Part shown: piece after piece, positions 17,401 through 25,689 of the stretch
How the letters are laid out: each line of letters starts with the position of its first letter
Position numbering within the stretch: position 1 is the stretch's first letter
Assembly (NCBI RefSeq): GCF_000426245.1
Contig: NZ_AUEZ01000076.1
Coordinates: 1 to 38,434, forward strand
Origin: Bradyrhizobium sp. Ai1a-2
GTDB lineage: Bacteria > Pseudomonadota > Alphaproteobacteria > Rhizobiales > Xanthobacteraceae
DNA: 38,434 nt
Direction of reading: 5' to 3'
Notes under the pieces: model-generated
What the model saw: only the letters and a program-made list of their open reading frames with translations
The model's database searches: none
Told to the model about the DNA's origin: nothing
Program-made: the position numbers and the translations under genes

Positions 17401-17655
17401 GGTGGCCTGGCTGTAGAGATACAGCATGTCCTCGACGCCGTTGATCTCCTGCTCGATCGGCGCTGCCACCGTGTCGGACACGGTCTGCGCGGAGGCACCG
17501 GGATAGTTCGTGGTGACCACCACCGTCGGCGGGACCACTTGCGGATATTCGGAGACCGGCAGCGTGGTGTAGGCGATCGCACCGACGATCAGGAGCACGA
17601 TCGACAGCACCATCGCCAGGATGGGCTGGTTGATGGAGAGCCGGCCGAGATTCAT
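14500..17655 (-). CDS. RND efflux pump inner-membrane transporter (HAE1 family, AcrB/MexF-like)
   Basis: The 1051-aa length is standard for the HAE1 family. The N-terminus is RLSINQPILAMVLSIVLLIV, followed by the porter-domain segment TTNYPGASAQTVSDTV. The TM4 proton-relay motif is present as GIVVDDAIVVVENVERHL, with the paired acidic residues needed for energy coupling. The second half repeats the pattern, including QIGFVVLVGLAAKNAILIVE. It should work as a trimer expelling drugs or solvents from the inner membrane and periplasm. Its ATG overlaps the adaptor stop by four bases, so the pair is one operon. No outer-membrane channel gene follows. Confidence 0.95.
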   Translation of the reverse strand: MNLGRLSINQPILAMVLSIVLLIVGAIAYTTLPVSEYPQVVPPTVVVTTNYPGASAQTVSDTVAAPIEQEINGVEDMLYLYSQATSNGQLTITVTFKLGTDLDTAQVLVQNRVAIAQPRLPEEVQRNGVTTRKNSPDILMVVFMLSPDDSFDQLYISNYALLQVRDQLLRLDGVGDIQIFGARDYSMRLWLDPDRLANLGLTSTEVLAAIRAQNLQIAGGQIAEPPIADRAFQPNLVFTGRLKDPGQFEDIVVRAGADGRTVRLRDVARVELGALSYTTNSFLLRKSAVGMLVTQRPGSNALATAKNISDTMVKLKASFPKGLDYNIGYNPTEFIAQSIHELIKTIYEAMLLVVIVVLVFLQGWRPAIIPIIAIPVSLVGTFAVMAALGFSINNLTLFGLVLAVGIVVDDAIVVVENVERHLAHGMSRRDAALKTMEEVGGALVSIALVLCAVFVPTAFLGGISGQFFQQFAVTIAVATAISCFCSLTLSPALASLILVPHEEKRPAARWNIIARGWEKFTGVFNRVFDRLSHGYAATADFVIRHTAVMLLIYVALIGGAGWLLATTAQGFIPAQDRGYIIVSVQLPGAASLARTTAVVREIERIALDTPGIVRVAAFAGFSGATRTQSGNAAALFPVFDEPEARLKKGLSATAITAELRKRLAVIQGAFIIVIPPPAVPGIGTGGGFTIRIQDRQGRGPELLAAATDELVAAARKSPYLTSVFSPFTANTPQVFVDIDRVKAQKLGVPIANINDTIQTYFGSTYVNDFNLFGRTYHVTAQADLPFRKETSDLARLRTRNAAGDMVMLGSVVEFRDVSGPDRVARYNLYSASELQGEPAPGTSSQTSLDTIKQLADATLPSGFAFEWTDLSYQQITGGNAGLYVFPICVLFVYLVLAAQYGSWSLPFAVILIVPMCLLAATIGVRIMGQDINILTQIGFVVLVGLAAKNAILIVEFARDIEAEGKPRLEAVIEACRLRLRPILMTSFAFILGVLPLVASAGSGSEMRQAVGVAVFFGMLGVTLFGLIFTPIFYMVVRGLADPRHPKKPVEA

Positions 17656-18854
17656 GATTTGCCACCGGCCGCGGCTTGGGCGGGATGCGGGCTCACCTTG
17701 GCGCCGACGCGGGCGCGCTGCAGGCCATCGACGATCACGCGGTCTTCCGCCTTGAGGCCCTCGCGGACCACGCGCAGGCCTTCGTCGAGCGGGCCGAGCA
17801 CCACGGGCTTCGCCTCCACCGTGTCGTCGTCCTTGACCACGAACACGATCTTGCGCGACTGGTCGGTCGCGATCGCCGTGTCGGGCAGGAGCAGCGCCTC
17901 ATAGGGCGCGCTGCCGATGAGCCGCACGCGGCCGAACTGTCCGGGCAGGATCGAGAGATCCTTGTTCGGAACCACCGCGCGGCTGCGCAGGGTGCCGGTC
18001 GAGACATCCAGCCGGTTGTCGAGGAAGTCCATCCTGCCTTCGTGCGAGGGCTTGGTTTCGCCGGTCAACGTCACCTCGACCGGATTGGCGGTATCGCGCG
18101 AACTCGGCCGCCTGCCCTCGAACCAAAGCCGGTTGTTCCGCAAATAGGTCGCCTCGTCGACGTCGAAATAGATGTAGATCGGGTCGAGCGACACGATCGA
18201 GGTGAGCAGGGTCGCGCCGCCCTCGCTGCCCTGCACAAGATTGCCGACACTGACGAGATGGCGGCTGACGCGGCCGGTGAGCGGCGCCAGCACGTGGGAG
18301 AATTCGATATTGAGCTGCGCCGCCTTCAGCGCGCCCTCGGCCTGCATCTCGGCGGCGTGGGCGGCCTGCAGGGCCTGGCGGCGCTGGTCGACGACCTGTT
18401 CGGAAACTGCACTGGTCTGGACCAGGTTCAGGCCGCGGTCGAGCTCGCGCTTGGCGAGCTCCGCCTTGGCGCGCGCGTCCGCAAGTTGTCCCTCGGCCTG
18501 CTTGGCGACGGCCTCGAACGGGCGCGGATCGATCACGTAAAGCAGGTCGCCGGCGCGGACGATGGCGCCATCGCGAAACTCGACGCTGGTGACGAAGCCG
18601 CCGACGCGGGCGCGAACCTGCACCTCCTCGATCGCTTCGAACCGCCCGGTGAATTCGTCCCAATCCGTGACCGTGCGCTTGGTCGGCTGCGCCACCGTGA
18701 CCGCAGGGGCGGGCGTCGCCGCCTGCGGCTGCGGCTTGTCGCCACAACCGGACAATGCCAGGGCCGAAGTTGCCAAGGCAATGAGCAGGCCCGGCGCGCT
18801 GACGCTGCGCCGTGAGTGGGCCCTCAAGCTTTCCGTCCTGTCGGTCGCGCCCAA
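17652..18854 (-). CDS. RND efflux periplasmic adaptor (membrane fusion protein)
   Basis: A 400-aa adaptor. A TTG start at 18854 is supported by GGGGGAG about eight bases upstream. The signal sequence ends in the lipobox LSGC (lipidated Cys at residue 37). Then come the lipoyl/beta-barrel parts (FTGRFEAIEEVQVRARVGGF, GDLLYVIDPRPFEA), an alpha-helical hairpin rich in Ala, Glu and Arg, and the barrel element IYIYFDVDEATYLRNN, which recalls MexE-like adaptors. It docks the RND pump to an outer-membrane channel of the TolC type encoded elsewhere. The gene is divergent from the dehydrogenase at 19147, with a 292-bp gap. No regulator gene is adjacent. Confidence 0.93.
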   Translation of the reverse strand: MGATDRTESLRAHSRRSVSAPGLLIALATSALALSGCGDKPQPQAATPAPAVTVAQPTKRTVTDWDEFTGRFEAIEEVQVRARVGGFVTSVEFRDGAIVRAGDLLYVIDPRPFEAVAKQAEGQLADARAKAELAKRELDRGLNLVQTSAVSEQVVDQRRQALQAAHAAEMQAEGALKAAQLNIEFSHVLAPLTGRVSRHLVSVGNLVQGSEGGATLLTSIVSLDPIYIYFDVDEATYLRNNRLWFEGRRPSSRDTANPVEVTLTGETKPSHEGRMDFLDNRLDVSTGTLRSRAVVPNKDLSILPGQFGRVRLIGSAPYEALLLPDTAIATDQSRKIVFVVKDDDTVEAKPVVLGPLDEGLRVVREGLKAEDRVIVDGLQRARVGAKVSPHPAQAAAGGKS

Positions 18855-19146
18855 GTCGAACTCTCCCCCTTGAACAGCATAGCCGGCGCGCCCGATGCGC
18901 CACTCGGATGCGCAGCCTACACGCAGCGGAGGTCAAAGATGTGACCAGAGGCCAGTCTGTTCAAGAGAAGCGCGGGATCAAGCAAAATCATTGTCCTTTT
19001 TTCGTGGCCGCACGCCAACGCAGGCGGCGATTGCCTCCGGAAGCCAACCTCGCGGACGCCGACGGCGCATCTTGGGGCATGACGAGCCGTTCCGGCTCCG
19101 TTAGATTGTCGCCAAAGAAAATAAATCTTTCAGGGAGGGTCGGCTC

Positions 19147-20301
19147 GTGCACCGAGGACGTGTCGTATTTGGCGCGATGGAGGAGGTCGTGTTCGGCCGC
19201 CAGGCGGCTGAGGCGATCGTCGAGCAGGTAGCGCGCGTGGCCGCACAGCGCGCCTTCCTGATGGTCAGCGGCACGCTCAACCGCACGACCGACGAAATCG
19301 AGCGAATCCGCGCCGCACTGGGGTCGGCCTGCGTCGGCACGTTTGACGCGATGCCGCCCCATACGCCGCGCGCCGCCGTGGTCGAGGCAGCCGAGCAGGC
19401 GCGCGCGGCGAAAGCCGATCTCATCGTCACCATCGGCGGCGGCTCGATCACCGACGGCGCCAAGGCCGTGCAGCTCTGCCTTGCCAACGACATCCGCAGC
19501 GCCGACGACATCGACAAAGTCCGCACCAGCCACGGCGTAACGCCCCAAATCAATGCACCCAAGGTGCGCCAGATCAGCGTGCCGACGACGATCGCGGGCG
19601 GCGAGTTCACGGCGATCGCCGGCATCACCAACGAGAAGAAGCGGGTCAAGGAGCTGCTGACCCATCCCCTGGTGATGCCGCGCGCGGTCATCCTCGATCC
19701 CTGGCTGTCCGTTCACACGCCGGAATGGCTGTGGCTCTCCACCGGCATCCGCGCCGTCGATCATTGCGTCGAGGGCATCTGCTCGAACGAATCGCATCCC
19801 TATGCGGATGCCCAGGCGCTCAAGGGACTGTCGATGCTGGCGCAGGCGCTGCCGCGGGTCAAAGCCGATGCAGCCGACATCGACGCCCGGCTGGACTGCC
19901 AGATCGGCACCTGGCTGTCGACCGGGCCGCTCGCCTCCGGTGTGCCGATGGGTGCGAGCCACGGCATCGGCTATGTGCTCGGCGCCGAATTCGACGTGCC
20001 GCACGGCTACACTTCCTGTGTGATGCTGCCGGCCGTGATGCGCTGGAACAAGTCCGCCAATGCCGAGCGGCAGGCGCTGGTCGCCGCAGCCATGGGCCAT
20101 CCGGGCCAGGACGCCGGCGACGTGCTCGACAACTTCATCCGCGGACTCGGACTGCCGCGCAGCCTCCAGGACGTGCGGATCGGCCCCGAACATTTCGACC
20201 ATATCGCGGCGCAGGCGATGAAGACGCCGTGGGTTCCGCGCAATCCGCGCACCATCGCAGGGCCCGAACAGGTCCGCGAGATTCTTCTGTTGGCAGCATG
20301 A
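19147..20301 (+). CDS. Maleylacetate reductase-like iron-containing alcohol dehydrogenase
   Basis: A 384-aa member of the Fe-ADH superfamily. A GTG start (VHRGRVVFGAMEEVVFG) has GGGAGGG about nine bases upstream. The dinucleotide-binding region shows LIVTIGGGSITDGAKAVQL. Metal-ligand His segments appear as GIRAVDHCVEG, GASHGIGYVLG and DVPHG. The RV-x-FG N-terminus resembles maleylacetate reductases, which reduce maleylacetate to 3-oxoadipate with NAD(P)H at the end of chloro- or hydroxy-aromatic ring cleavage. Other Fe-ADH activities remain possible. It begins a long co-directional run, and the next gene (acyl-CoA synthetase) starts 17 bp after its stop. Confidence 0.85.
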   Translation: MHRGRVVFGAMEEVVFGRQAAEAIVEQVARVAAQRAFLMVSGTLNRTTDEIERIRAALGSACVGTFDAMPPHTPRAAVVEAAEQARAAKADLIVTIGGGSITDGAKAVQLCLANDIRSADDIDKVRTSHGVTPQINAPKVRQISVPTTIAGGEFTAIAGITNEKKRVKELLTHPLVMPRAVILDPWLSVHTPEWLWLSTGIRAVDHCVEGICSNESHPYADAQALKGLSMLAQALPRVKADAADIDARLDCQIGTWLSTGPLASGVPMGASHGIGYVLGAEFDVPHGYTSCVMLPAVMRWNKSANAERQALVAAAMGHPGQDAGDVLDNFIRGLGLPRSLQDVRIGPEHFDHIAAQAMKTPWVPRNPRTIAGPEQVREILLLAA

Positions 20302-20317
20302 GGGAAGTTTTCCACCG

Positions 20318-21868
20318 ATGTATACCGGCAAGCATGCTTATCTGCGCCCGTTGCAACCCGCCTTCATCATGGCTGCGACGGGCGAGACCGTCACCTATCG
20401 CGAGCTCGAGGCGCGCAGCAACCGCCTGGCGCATCTGTTTCGAAAATGCGGCCTGAAGCGGCTGGAGCACTATGCGATCTTCATGGAGAACAACAATCGC
20501 TATCTCGAAGCCTGCGGCGCCGGCGAGCGGTCCGGTCTCTATTTCACCTGCGTCAATTCCTATCTGACCGCGGGCGAGCTCGCCTATATCCTCACCAACA
20601 GCCAGTCGCGCATCCTGATCACGTCAAGAGCGAAACTCGACGTCGCGCGCGAGGCGCTGAAAGAATGTCCGCAGGTCGAGCTCTGCATCGTCGCCGATGG
20701 AGACGGGGAAAGCGAACGCATCGTCGGGCTGCAACAGGCGACCGCCGGCCTTCCTGCGACGCCGATCGAGGACGAAGCGATCGGCACCGCGATGCTCTAT
20801 TCGTCCGGCACCACGGGGCGGCCGAAAGGCATCCTGCGGCCACTGCCGGAGCAACTGCCATCGCAGCAACTGCCGCTGTTCGATTTCCTGCAGAAACTCT
20901 GGCACTACCGCGAAGGGATGATCTATCTGTCGCCCGCGCCGCTCTATCATTCGGCGCCGCAAGCAGCCGTCAACCTCACCATCCGCGTCGGCGGCACCGT
21001 CGTGATCATGGAGAGTTTCGATCCCGAGCGCTATCTGCAGCTCATCGAGCAATGGGGCATCACGCACAGCCAGCTCGTGCCGACGATGTTCTCGCGGATG
21101 CTGAAGCTGCCGGAAGAGGTGCGGAACCGCTACGACCTGTCGTCGCTCGAGATCGCGATCCACGCCGCCGCCCCCTGCCCTGCCCTCGTCAAGGAGGACA
21201 TCATCAATTGGTGGGGGCCGATCATCCACGAATATTACGGCGCCACCGAAGGTCTCGGCTTCACCGCCTGCAACACCGAGGAGTGGCTGTCCCATCGCGG
21301 CACCGTCGGCAAGGTGCTGCTCGGCGACTTGCATATCCTCGACGAGAACATGCAACCGAGCCCGAAAGGGACGCCGGGCACGGTGTGGTTCAAGACCGCC
21401 TCGCCGTTTGAATATTTCAACGACCCCGCCAAGACCAGCGAGGCACGCTCGCCGGACGGCAGCATGAGCACGGTCGGCGACGTGGGGTATGTCGACGATG
21501 ACGGCTATCTCTATCTCACCGACCGTTCGACCTTCATGATCATCTCCGGCGGCGTCAACATCTATCCGCAGGAATGCGAAAACCTGCTCATCACCCATCC
21601 CAAGGTCGCCGACGCCGCGGTGTTCGGCGTGCCCAATCCCGATCTCGGTGAGGAAGTGAAGGCGGTGGTGCAGCCGATGCATGACGTGACGGCGGGGCCT
21701 GACCTTGCCGAAGAACTGATCGCCTTCTGCGCGCAATCACTGTCGCGCCAGAAAGTGCCGCGCTCGATCGATTTCGAGGCGGAACTGCCGCGGCTACCGA
21801 CTGGCAAGCTCTACAAGCGCCTGTTGCGCGACCGCTATTGGGGCAACAAGACCTCGCGCATCGTGTGA
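20318..21868 (+). CDS. AMP-dependent acyl-CoA synthetase (ANL family)
   Basis: A 516-aa adenylate-forming enzyme. The phosphate-binding motif is MLYSSGTTGRPKGI, the ATP-contact motif is HEYYGATEG, and the late motifs are DVGYVDDDGYLYLTDRS and ISGGVNIYPQE. The C-terminal catalytic lysine lies in LPRLPTGKLYKR. It activates a carboxylic acid to acyl-AMP and then to the CoA thioester; chain length or aromatic preference cannot be read. AGGGAAG precedes ATG 20318. It is closely spaced after the dehydrogenase, so the two probably share a message. A second, distinct synthetase lies at 33350. Confidence 0.93.
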   Translation: MYTGKHAYLRPLQPAFIMAATGETVTYRELEARSNRLAHLFRKCGLKRLEHYAIFMENNNRYLEACGAGERSGLYFTCVNSYLTAGELAYILTNSQSRILITSRAKLDVAREALKECPQVELCIVADGDGESERIVGLQQATAGLPATPIEDEAIGTAMLYSSGTTGRPKGILRPLPEQLPSQQLPLFDFLQKLWHYREGMIYLSPAPLYHSAPQAAVNLTIRVGGTVVIMESFDPERYLQLIEQWGITHSQLVPTMFSRMLKLPEEVRNRYDLSSLEIAIHAAAPCPALVKEDIINWWGPIIHEYYGATEGLGFTACNTEEWLSHRGTVGKVLLGDLHILDENMQPSPKGTPGTVWFKTASPFEYFNDPAKTSEARSPDGSMSTVGDVGYVDDDGYLYLTDRSTFMIISGGVNIYPQECENLLITHPKVADAAVFGVPNPDLGEEVKAVVQPMHDVTAGPDLAEELIAFCAQSLSRQKVPRSIDFEAELPRLPTGKLYKRLLRDRYWGNKTSRIV

Positions 21869-21925
21869 CGTGGCGCATCGTCCCCGCGTCGCGACGCAGA
21901 GCATCGTCGCGGTCGTCCGGAAGAT

Positions 21926-22000
21926 GAAGCGTGATCTCCGCGCAAACGCTTTTGCGTTATCGCGGGGAAAAACCGGTGTCTACTTTTCCGGATCATGCTC
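21926..22000. repeat. Dispersed palindromic repeat (family F, copy 2)
   Basis: GATCTCCGCGCAAACGCTT followed by TTGCGTTATCGCGGGGAAAA matches the 6311-6355 block. The ending TTTTCCGGATCATGCTC is typical of the same family. It separates the synthetase gene from the DUF2270-like gene. Confidence 0.75.
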
Positions 22001-22041
22001 TATAGTGTCAATTGTCTGCCAGCTTCGTCGGGAGGCACGCC

Positions 22042-22740
22042 ATGGCATTGCCCGAGCCACGCGAGCCGACGCCGCTACCGGCCCCAAGGCTCGAATTCAC
22101 GCCCGCAGAGATTGGGGCCCTCGCCCACCTCTACCGGGGCGAGGTCTACCGAAGCACGGTCTGGCGCACGCGCCTCGACAGCTCAACCAACTGGGCGGTG
22201 GTCACGACGGGCATTGCCTTGTCGGCCACCTACAGCAGCGCCGAAGCCTCGCCCTTGCCGATGGTCCTCGTCGGCCTGCTTGTCACCGTGTTCCTGCTGT
22301 TCGAGGCCCGGCGCTACCGCTACTTCAATGTCTGGCGCGCCCGCGCGCGGCTGCTCGAAACCGATTTCTACGCGCCGATGATCCGAGGCGAACGGCTCAC
22401 GCCGAATTCGGCCTGGACCGAACTGCTTGCCAATGATTATCGCAATCCGAGCTACCACATCAGCTATGTGCGCGCGATCGGCCGAAGGCTGCGCCGCACT
22501 TATGGCTGGATCTTCGCGATCCAGGCCATCGCCTATTACGGCAAGCTCGCGATCCATCCGGTGCCGCTGACCACCCTTGCCGAAGTCTGGGAGCGGGCCG
22601 CGATCGGCCCCATTCCCGGTATCCTGGTCGTGCTTGCGGGAGTCCTCTTCCACACAAGCTGGGCAGTTTTCGCACTTGTCACGCATCGCATCGAAACCAA
22701 CAGCCGACGCGAGCGGCAAAGCCTGATCGCGATGGGGTGA
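22042..22740 (+). CDS. DUF2270-family membrane protein
   Basis: A 232-aa protein. The start is ATG 22042, with GGGAGG seven bases upstream, rather than the in-frame codon at 22012. It contains EIGALAHLYRGEVYRSTVWR followed by LDSSTNWAVVTTGIALSATY, which matches the N-terminus of DUF2270 proteins as I remember it. A second helix (MVLVGLLVTVFLLFEARRYR), a conserved RARLLETDFYAPM stretch, and two more hydrophobic segments near the C-terminus follow. It is therefore a probable four-helix inner-membrane protein. Function is unknown. It lies between the synthetase and dioxygenase genes but is set off by a repeat upstream, so membership in the same operon is doubtful. Confidence 0.85.
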   Translation: MALPEPREPTPLPAPRLEFTPAEIGALAHLYRGEVYRSTVWRTRLDSSTNWAVVTTGIALSATYSSAEASPLPMVLVGLLVTVFLLFEARRYRYFNVWRARARLLETDFYAPMIRGERLTPNSAWTELLANDYRNPSYHISYVRAIGRRLRRTYGWIFAIQAIAYYGKLAIHPVPLTTLAEVWERAAIGPIPGILVVLAGVLFHTSWAVFALVTHRIETNSRRERQSLIAMG

Positions 22741-22813
22741 TCCACGTCCGCGTTGCTTGATTGCCGCTTTTACCCTAAACCTTGAGCAACAAGAAAATCA
22801 GGGAGGATGGCCG

Positions 22814-23701
22814 ATGGACGTGGTCCGGGTGGGTCCGGGATTCGCCGCGGAAGTTCGCGGCGTGACGCTCGACGATGTCGTCAGGAGCAAAGCTGCGTAT
22901 GCCGCGGTGCGGGCGGCGTTTGAAACACATTCCGTGCTGGTGTTTCGCGGCCAGGACGTGTCGGATGAAAAGCAATTGGCGTTCTCGCGCCGCTTCGGCC
23001 CGCCGGAAGTGACGAAAGTCGGTTCCATGGGGACAGGAACGCATTTCGTGGTCCTCTCCACCATCGGTCCTGACGGCAAGGTGGTGCCGCCCGATCATCG
23101 CCAGGCGATGCGCAGCAAGGCCAACCAGCTCTGGCACACCGATTCCTCCTTCAAGCGCGTACCGGCGCTGACCTCGATCCTGTCGGGACGCGTCATTCCC
23201 GATCATGGCGGTGAAACCGAATTCGTCTCCACGCGCGTTGCGTTCGAACTGCTCGATGAGGGCCTGGCAAAGCATCTCGAAAATTCCTTCGCCTGGCACT
23301 CCTACGCGCATTCGCGCGACCAGATCGCGCCTGGCCTTGCGACGCCTGAGGAGATGGCGGTGCTGCCACCGGTGTGCTGGCGCATGGTGTGGCGCAATCC
23401 CGCCAACGGCCGCGGCGCACTCTATCTCGCATCGCACGCCTATGCGGTCGAAGGCATGGGCGCCGCCGCCGGCAAGAAGCTGATCGATGAACTCATGGCG
23501 GCGGCCACCGCGCCGGGAACGGCTTACTTGCACAAATGGCGGCAGGGCGACGTCGTGATGTGGGACAACCGCGCCACCATGCATCGCGGACGGCCATGGC
23601 CGGCGCATGAGCCGCGACTGATGATCCGCACCACGATCTCGGCGACCGCAGCCGACGGTCTCGCCACCATGGGCTTCCCGTCGCCGCAGGCGGCAGAATA
23701 G
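22814..23701 (+). CDS. TauD/TfdA-family Fe(II)/2-oxoglutarate dioxygenase, TfdA-like
   Basis: A 295-aa enzyme with the start at ATG 22814 after AGGGAGG. The iron-binding triad is H108-x-D110 in ANQLWHTDSSFK and H257 in MWDNRATMHRGR. Arg268 or Arg272 in HEPRLMIRTTI would hold 2-oxoglutarate. The HxD segment and MWDNR...HRGR are close to TfdA, the 2,4-dichlorophenoxyacetate dioxygenase, closer than to my memory of TauD. It may be one of the TfdA-alpha proteins known in Bradyrhizobium. These enzymes hydroxylate next to an ether or sulfonate and split off an aldehyde. The actual substrate is unknown. It is followed by a complete oligopeptide-type ABC importer. Confidence 0.88.
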   Translation: MDVVRVGPGFAAEVRGVTLDDVVRSKAAYAAVRAAFETHSVLVFRGQDVSDEKQLAFSRRFGPPEVTKVGSMGTGTHFVVLSTIGPDGKVVPPDHRQAMRSKANQLWHTDSSFKRVPALTSILSGRVIPDHGGETEFVSTRVAFELLDEGLAKHLENSFAWHSYAHSRDQIAPGLATPEEMAVLPPVCWRMVWRNPANGRGALYLASHAYAVEGMGAAAGKKLIDELMAAATAPGTAYLHKWRQGDVVMWDNRATMHRGRPWPAHEPRLMIRTTISATAADGLATMGFPSPQAAE

Positions 23702-23849
23702 CGGCCCGAATTGCAGCGCCGAATGTCGCAGGCTCGGCATTTCATCCGAATTGCCGATCCTCATGCGCACGACGCTGGTTGCTCAGACGTCCCACCATGG
23801 TATCCTCCATGCCAAATCGGCCATAGAGACCGAACCTCGGGAGGAAATG

Positions 23850-25445
23850 ATGCGGAGCGTGCGAGCGCTTGCCGTGGCGGCGTTATGTTGGCTTTCGGCT
23901 TACGATGTTTCGCTGGCGGAGGGACCGAAGTCCGGCGGCGTCCTAAGGATGTATCACCGCGACAGTCCGGGCAGCGCCTCGATCCACGAAGGTGCGAGCT
24001 ATTCCTTCAACGTTCCCTTGATGCCGATCTTCAACAATCTGGTGATTTTCAACCAGCATGTTGCACAGAACAGCGTCGATACGATCGTGCCGGAACTGGC
24101 GGAGAGCTGGGCCTGGAGCGATGACAAGAAGAAATTGACATTCAAGCTTCGCAACGGCGTCAAATGGCATGACGGCAAGCCGTTCACGTCAGCCGACGTC
24201 AAATGCACCTTCGACCTCCTGATGGGCAAGTCGCAGCAGAAGTTCCGCCAGAACCCGCGCAAGTCCTGGTACGACCAGGTCAACGACGTCACTACCAATG
24301 GCGATTACGAAGCGTCATTCAACCTGAAGCGCCCGCAGCCGGCGCTGTTGTCGTTGCTCGCCTCCGGCTACACGCCGATCTATCCATGCCATGTCTCGCC
24401 GGCGGAGATGCGCACCAAGCCGATCGGCACGGGTCCGTTCAAATTCGTCGAATTCAAGGCCAACGAGTCGATCAAGCTCACGAAGAACCCGGACTACTTC
24501 AAGAAGGGCCTGCCCTATCTCGACGGCATCGAATTCACCATCGTGACGAACCGCTCGACGGCGATCCTGGGCTTCGTCTCCGGCAAGTTCGACATGACAT
24601 TCCCGACCGAAGTGTCGATCCCGCTCTTGAAGGACGTCAAATCACAGGCTCCCAATGCGATCTGCGTGGTGGAACCGAGCAACGTCGCCACCAACATCAT
24701 CATCAATTCGTCGGCGCCGCCGTTCGACAATCTCGACATCCGCCGCGCGCTCGCGCTCGCCCTTGACCGCAAGGCGTTCATCTCGATCCTGTTCGAGGGC
24801 CAGGCAGACGTCGGCGGCACCATGCAGCCGGCGCCGGCAGGACTGTGGGCGATGCCGAAGGAGATGCTGGAGACGATCCCGGGCTATGGGCCCGACGTCA
24901 ACGCCAACCGCGAACAGGCGCGCAAGCTGATGCAGAAGGCGGGCTACGGCCCCGACAAGCATCTGCAGATCAAGGTGTCGACCCGCAATATCCCGATCTA
25001 TCGTGATCCGGCCATCATCCTGATCGACCAACTCAAGACGATCTATATCGACGCCGAGCTCGACGTCGTCGACACTGCGCAATGGTTCCCGAAGGTCGCG
25101 CGCAAGGACTATTCGCTCGGCTTGAACCTCACCGGCAACGCGGTCGACGAGCCCGACCAGTCGTTCTACGAGAACTATTCCTGCGAATCCGAGCGGAACT
25201 ACACCAACTACTGCAATCGCGAGATCGAAAAGCTGTTTGACCAGCAATCGGCCGAGACGGACCCCGAGAAGCGCAAGAAGCTGGTCTGGGAGATCGACAA
25301 GAAACTGCAGGAAGACGTGGCGCGGCCCATCATCCTGCACAGCCGCACCGGAACCTGCTGGCAGCCTTACGTCAAGAACGTAACGGTGATGTCCAACAGC
25401 TCCTACAACGGCTACCGTTACGAAGACGTCTGGATGGACAAGTAA
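23850..25445 (+). CDS. Oligopeptide/nickel-type ABC transporter substrate-binding protein (SBP_bac_5)
   Basis: About 531 aa. Two adjacent ATGs (23847, 23850) follow GGGAGG, and the second has the better spacing. The signal peptide, MRSVRALAVAALCWLSAYDV with cleavage near SLAEG, exports it to the periplasm. The family pattern is clear: VPELAESWAWSDDKKKLTFK, then LRNGVKWHDGKPFTSADVK, and later IRRALALALDRKAFI. Proteins of this cluster carry peptides, opines, glycosides or other amides. It is the first gene of a five-gene importer, although a 170-bp repeat separates it from the permease gene. Confidence 0.93.
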   Translation: MRSVRALAVAALCWLSAYDVSLAEGPKSGGVLRMYHRDSPGSASIHEGASYSFNVPLMPIFNNLVIFNQHVAQNSVDTIVPELAESWAWSDDKKKLTFKLRNGVKWHDGKPFTSADVKCTFDLLMGKSQQKFRQNPRKSWYDQVNDVTTNGDYEASFNLKRPQPALLSLLASGYTPIYPCHVSPAEMRTKPIGTGPFKFVEFKANESIKLTKNPDYFKKGLPYLDGIEFTIVTNRSTAILGFVSGKFDMTFPTEVSIPLLKDVKSQAPNAICVVEPSNVATNIIINSSAPPFDNLDIRRALALALDRKAFISILFEGQADVGGTMQPAPAGLWAMPKEMLETIPGYGPDVNANREQARKLMQKAGYGPDKHLQIKVSTRNIPIYRDPAIILIDQLKTIYIDAELDVVDTAQWFPKVARKDYSLGLNLTGNAVDEPDQSFYENYSCESERNYTNYCNREIEKLFDQQSAETDPEKRKKLVWEIDKKLQEDVARPIILHSRTGTCWQPYVKNVTVMSNSSYNGYRYEDVWMDK

Positions 25446-25493
25446 CATCCGGAGCCTAGTGAAGTTGATAGGCTTGTATCCAGGACTGAGCTG

Positions 25494-25664
25494 CCCTCCC
25501 TCTCCCGTTTGCGGGGGAGGGCCGGGATTGGGGTGGCTCCGCGAGTCATTGAGTGGAGAGAGCCCTCACCCGGCGCTACGCCATAACCGAAGCTTCGCTT
25601 CGGCGTGTCTCAAGAACGGCCGCCACAGCGGCCTATGCCTCCCCCGCAAGCGGGAGAGGTGAAG
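25494..25664. repeat. Dispersed palindromic repeat (family C, copy 2, composite)
   Basis: It begins CTCTCCCGTTTGCGGGGGAG and ends CCCCCGCAAGCGGGAGAGGT, like the copies at 11236 and 38011. Its middle carries an extra segment with the small palindrome CGAAGCTTCGCTTCG, then GTGTCTCAAGAACGG, which the other copies lack. It lies inside the transporter operon, between the binding-protein and first permease genes. Confidence 0.85.
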
Positions 25665-25689
25665 TAAAGTTCAAAAGGAGAGTAGCCAG

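Noticed and set aside
14959..17904. 981-codon plus-strand open frame opposite the RND pump
   Set aside because: It is a composition-driven shadow of the pump gene; its translation is dominated by Arg, His, Asp and Gln, with no recognisable domain.
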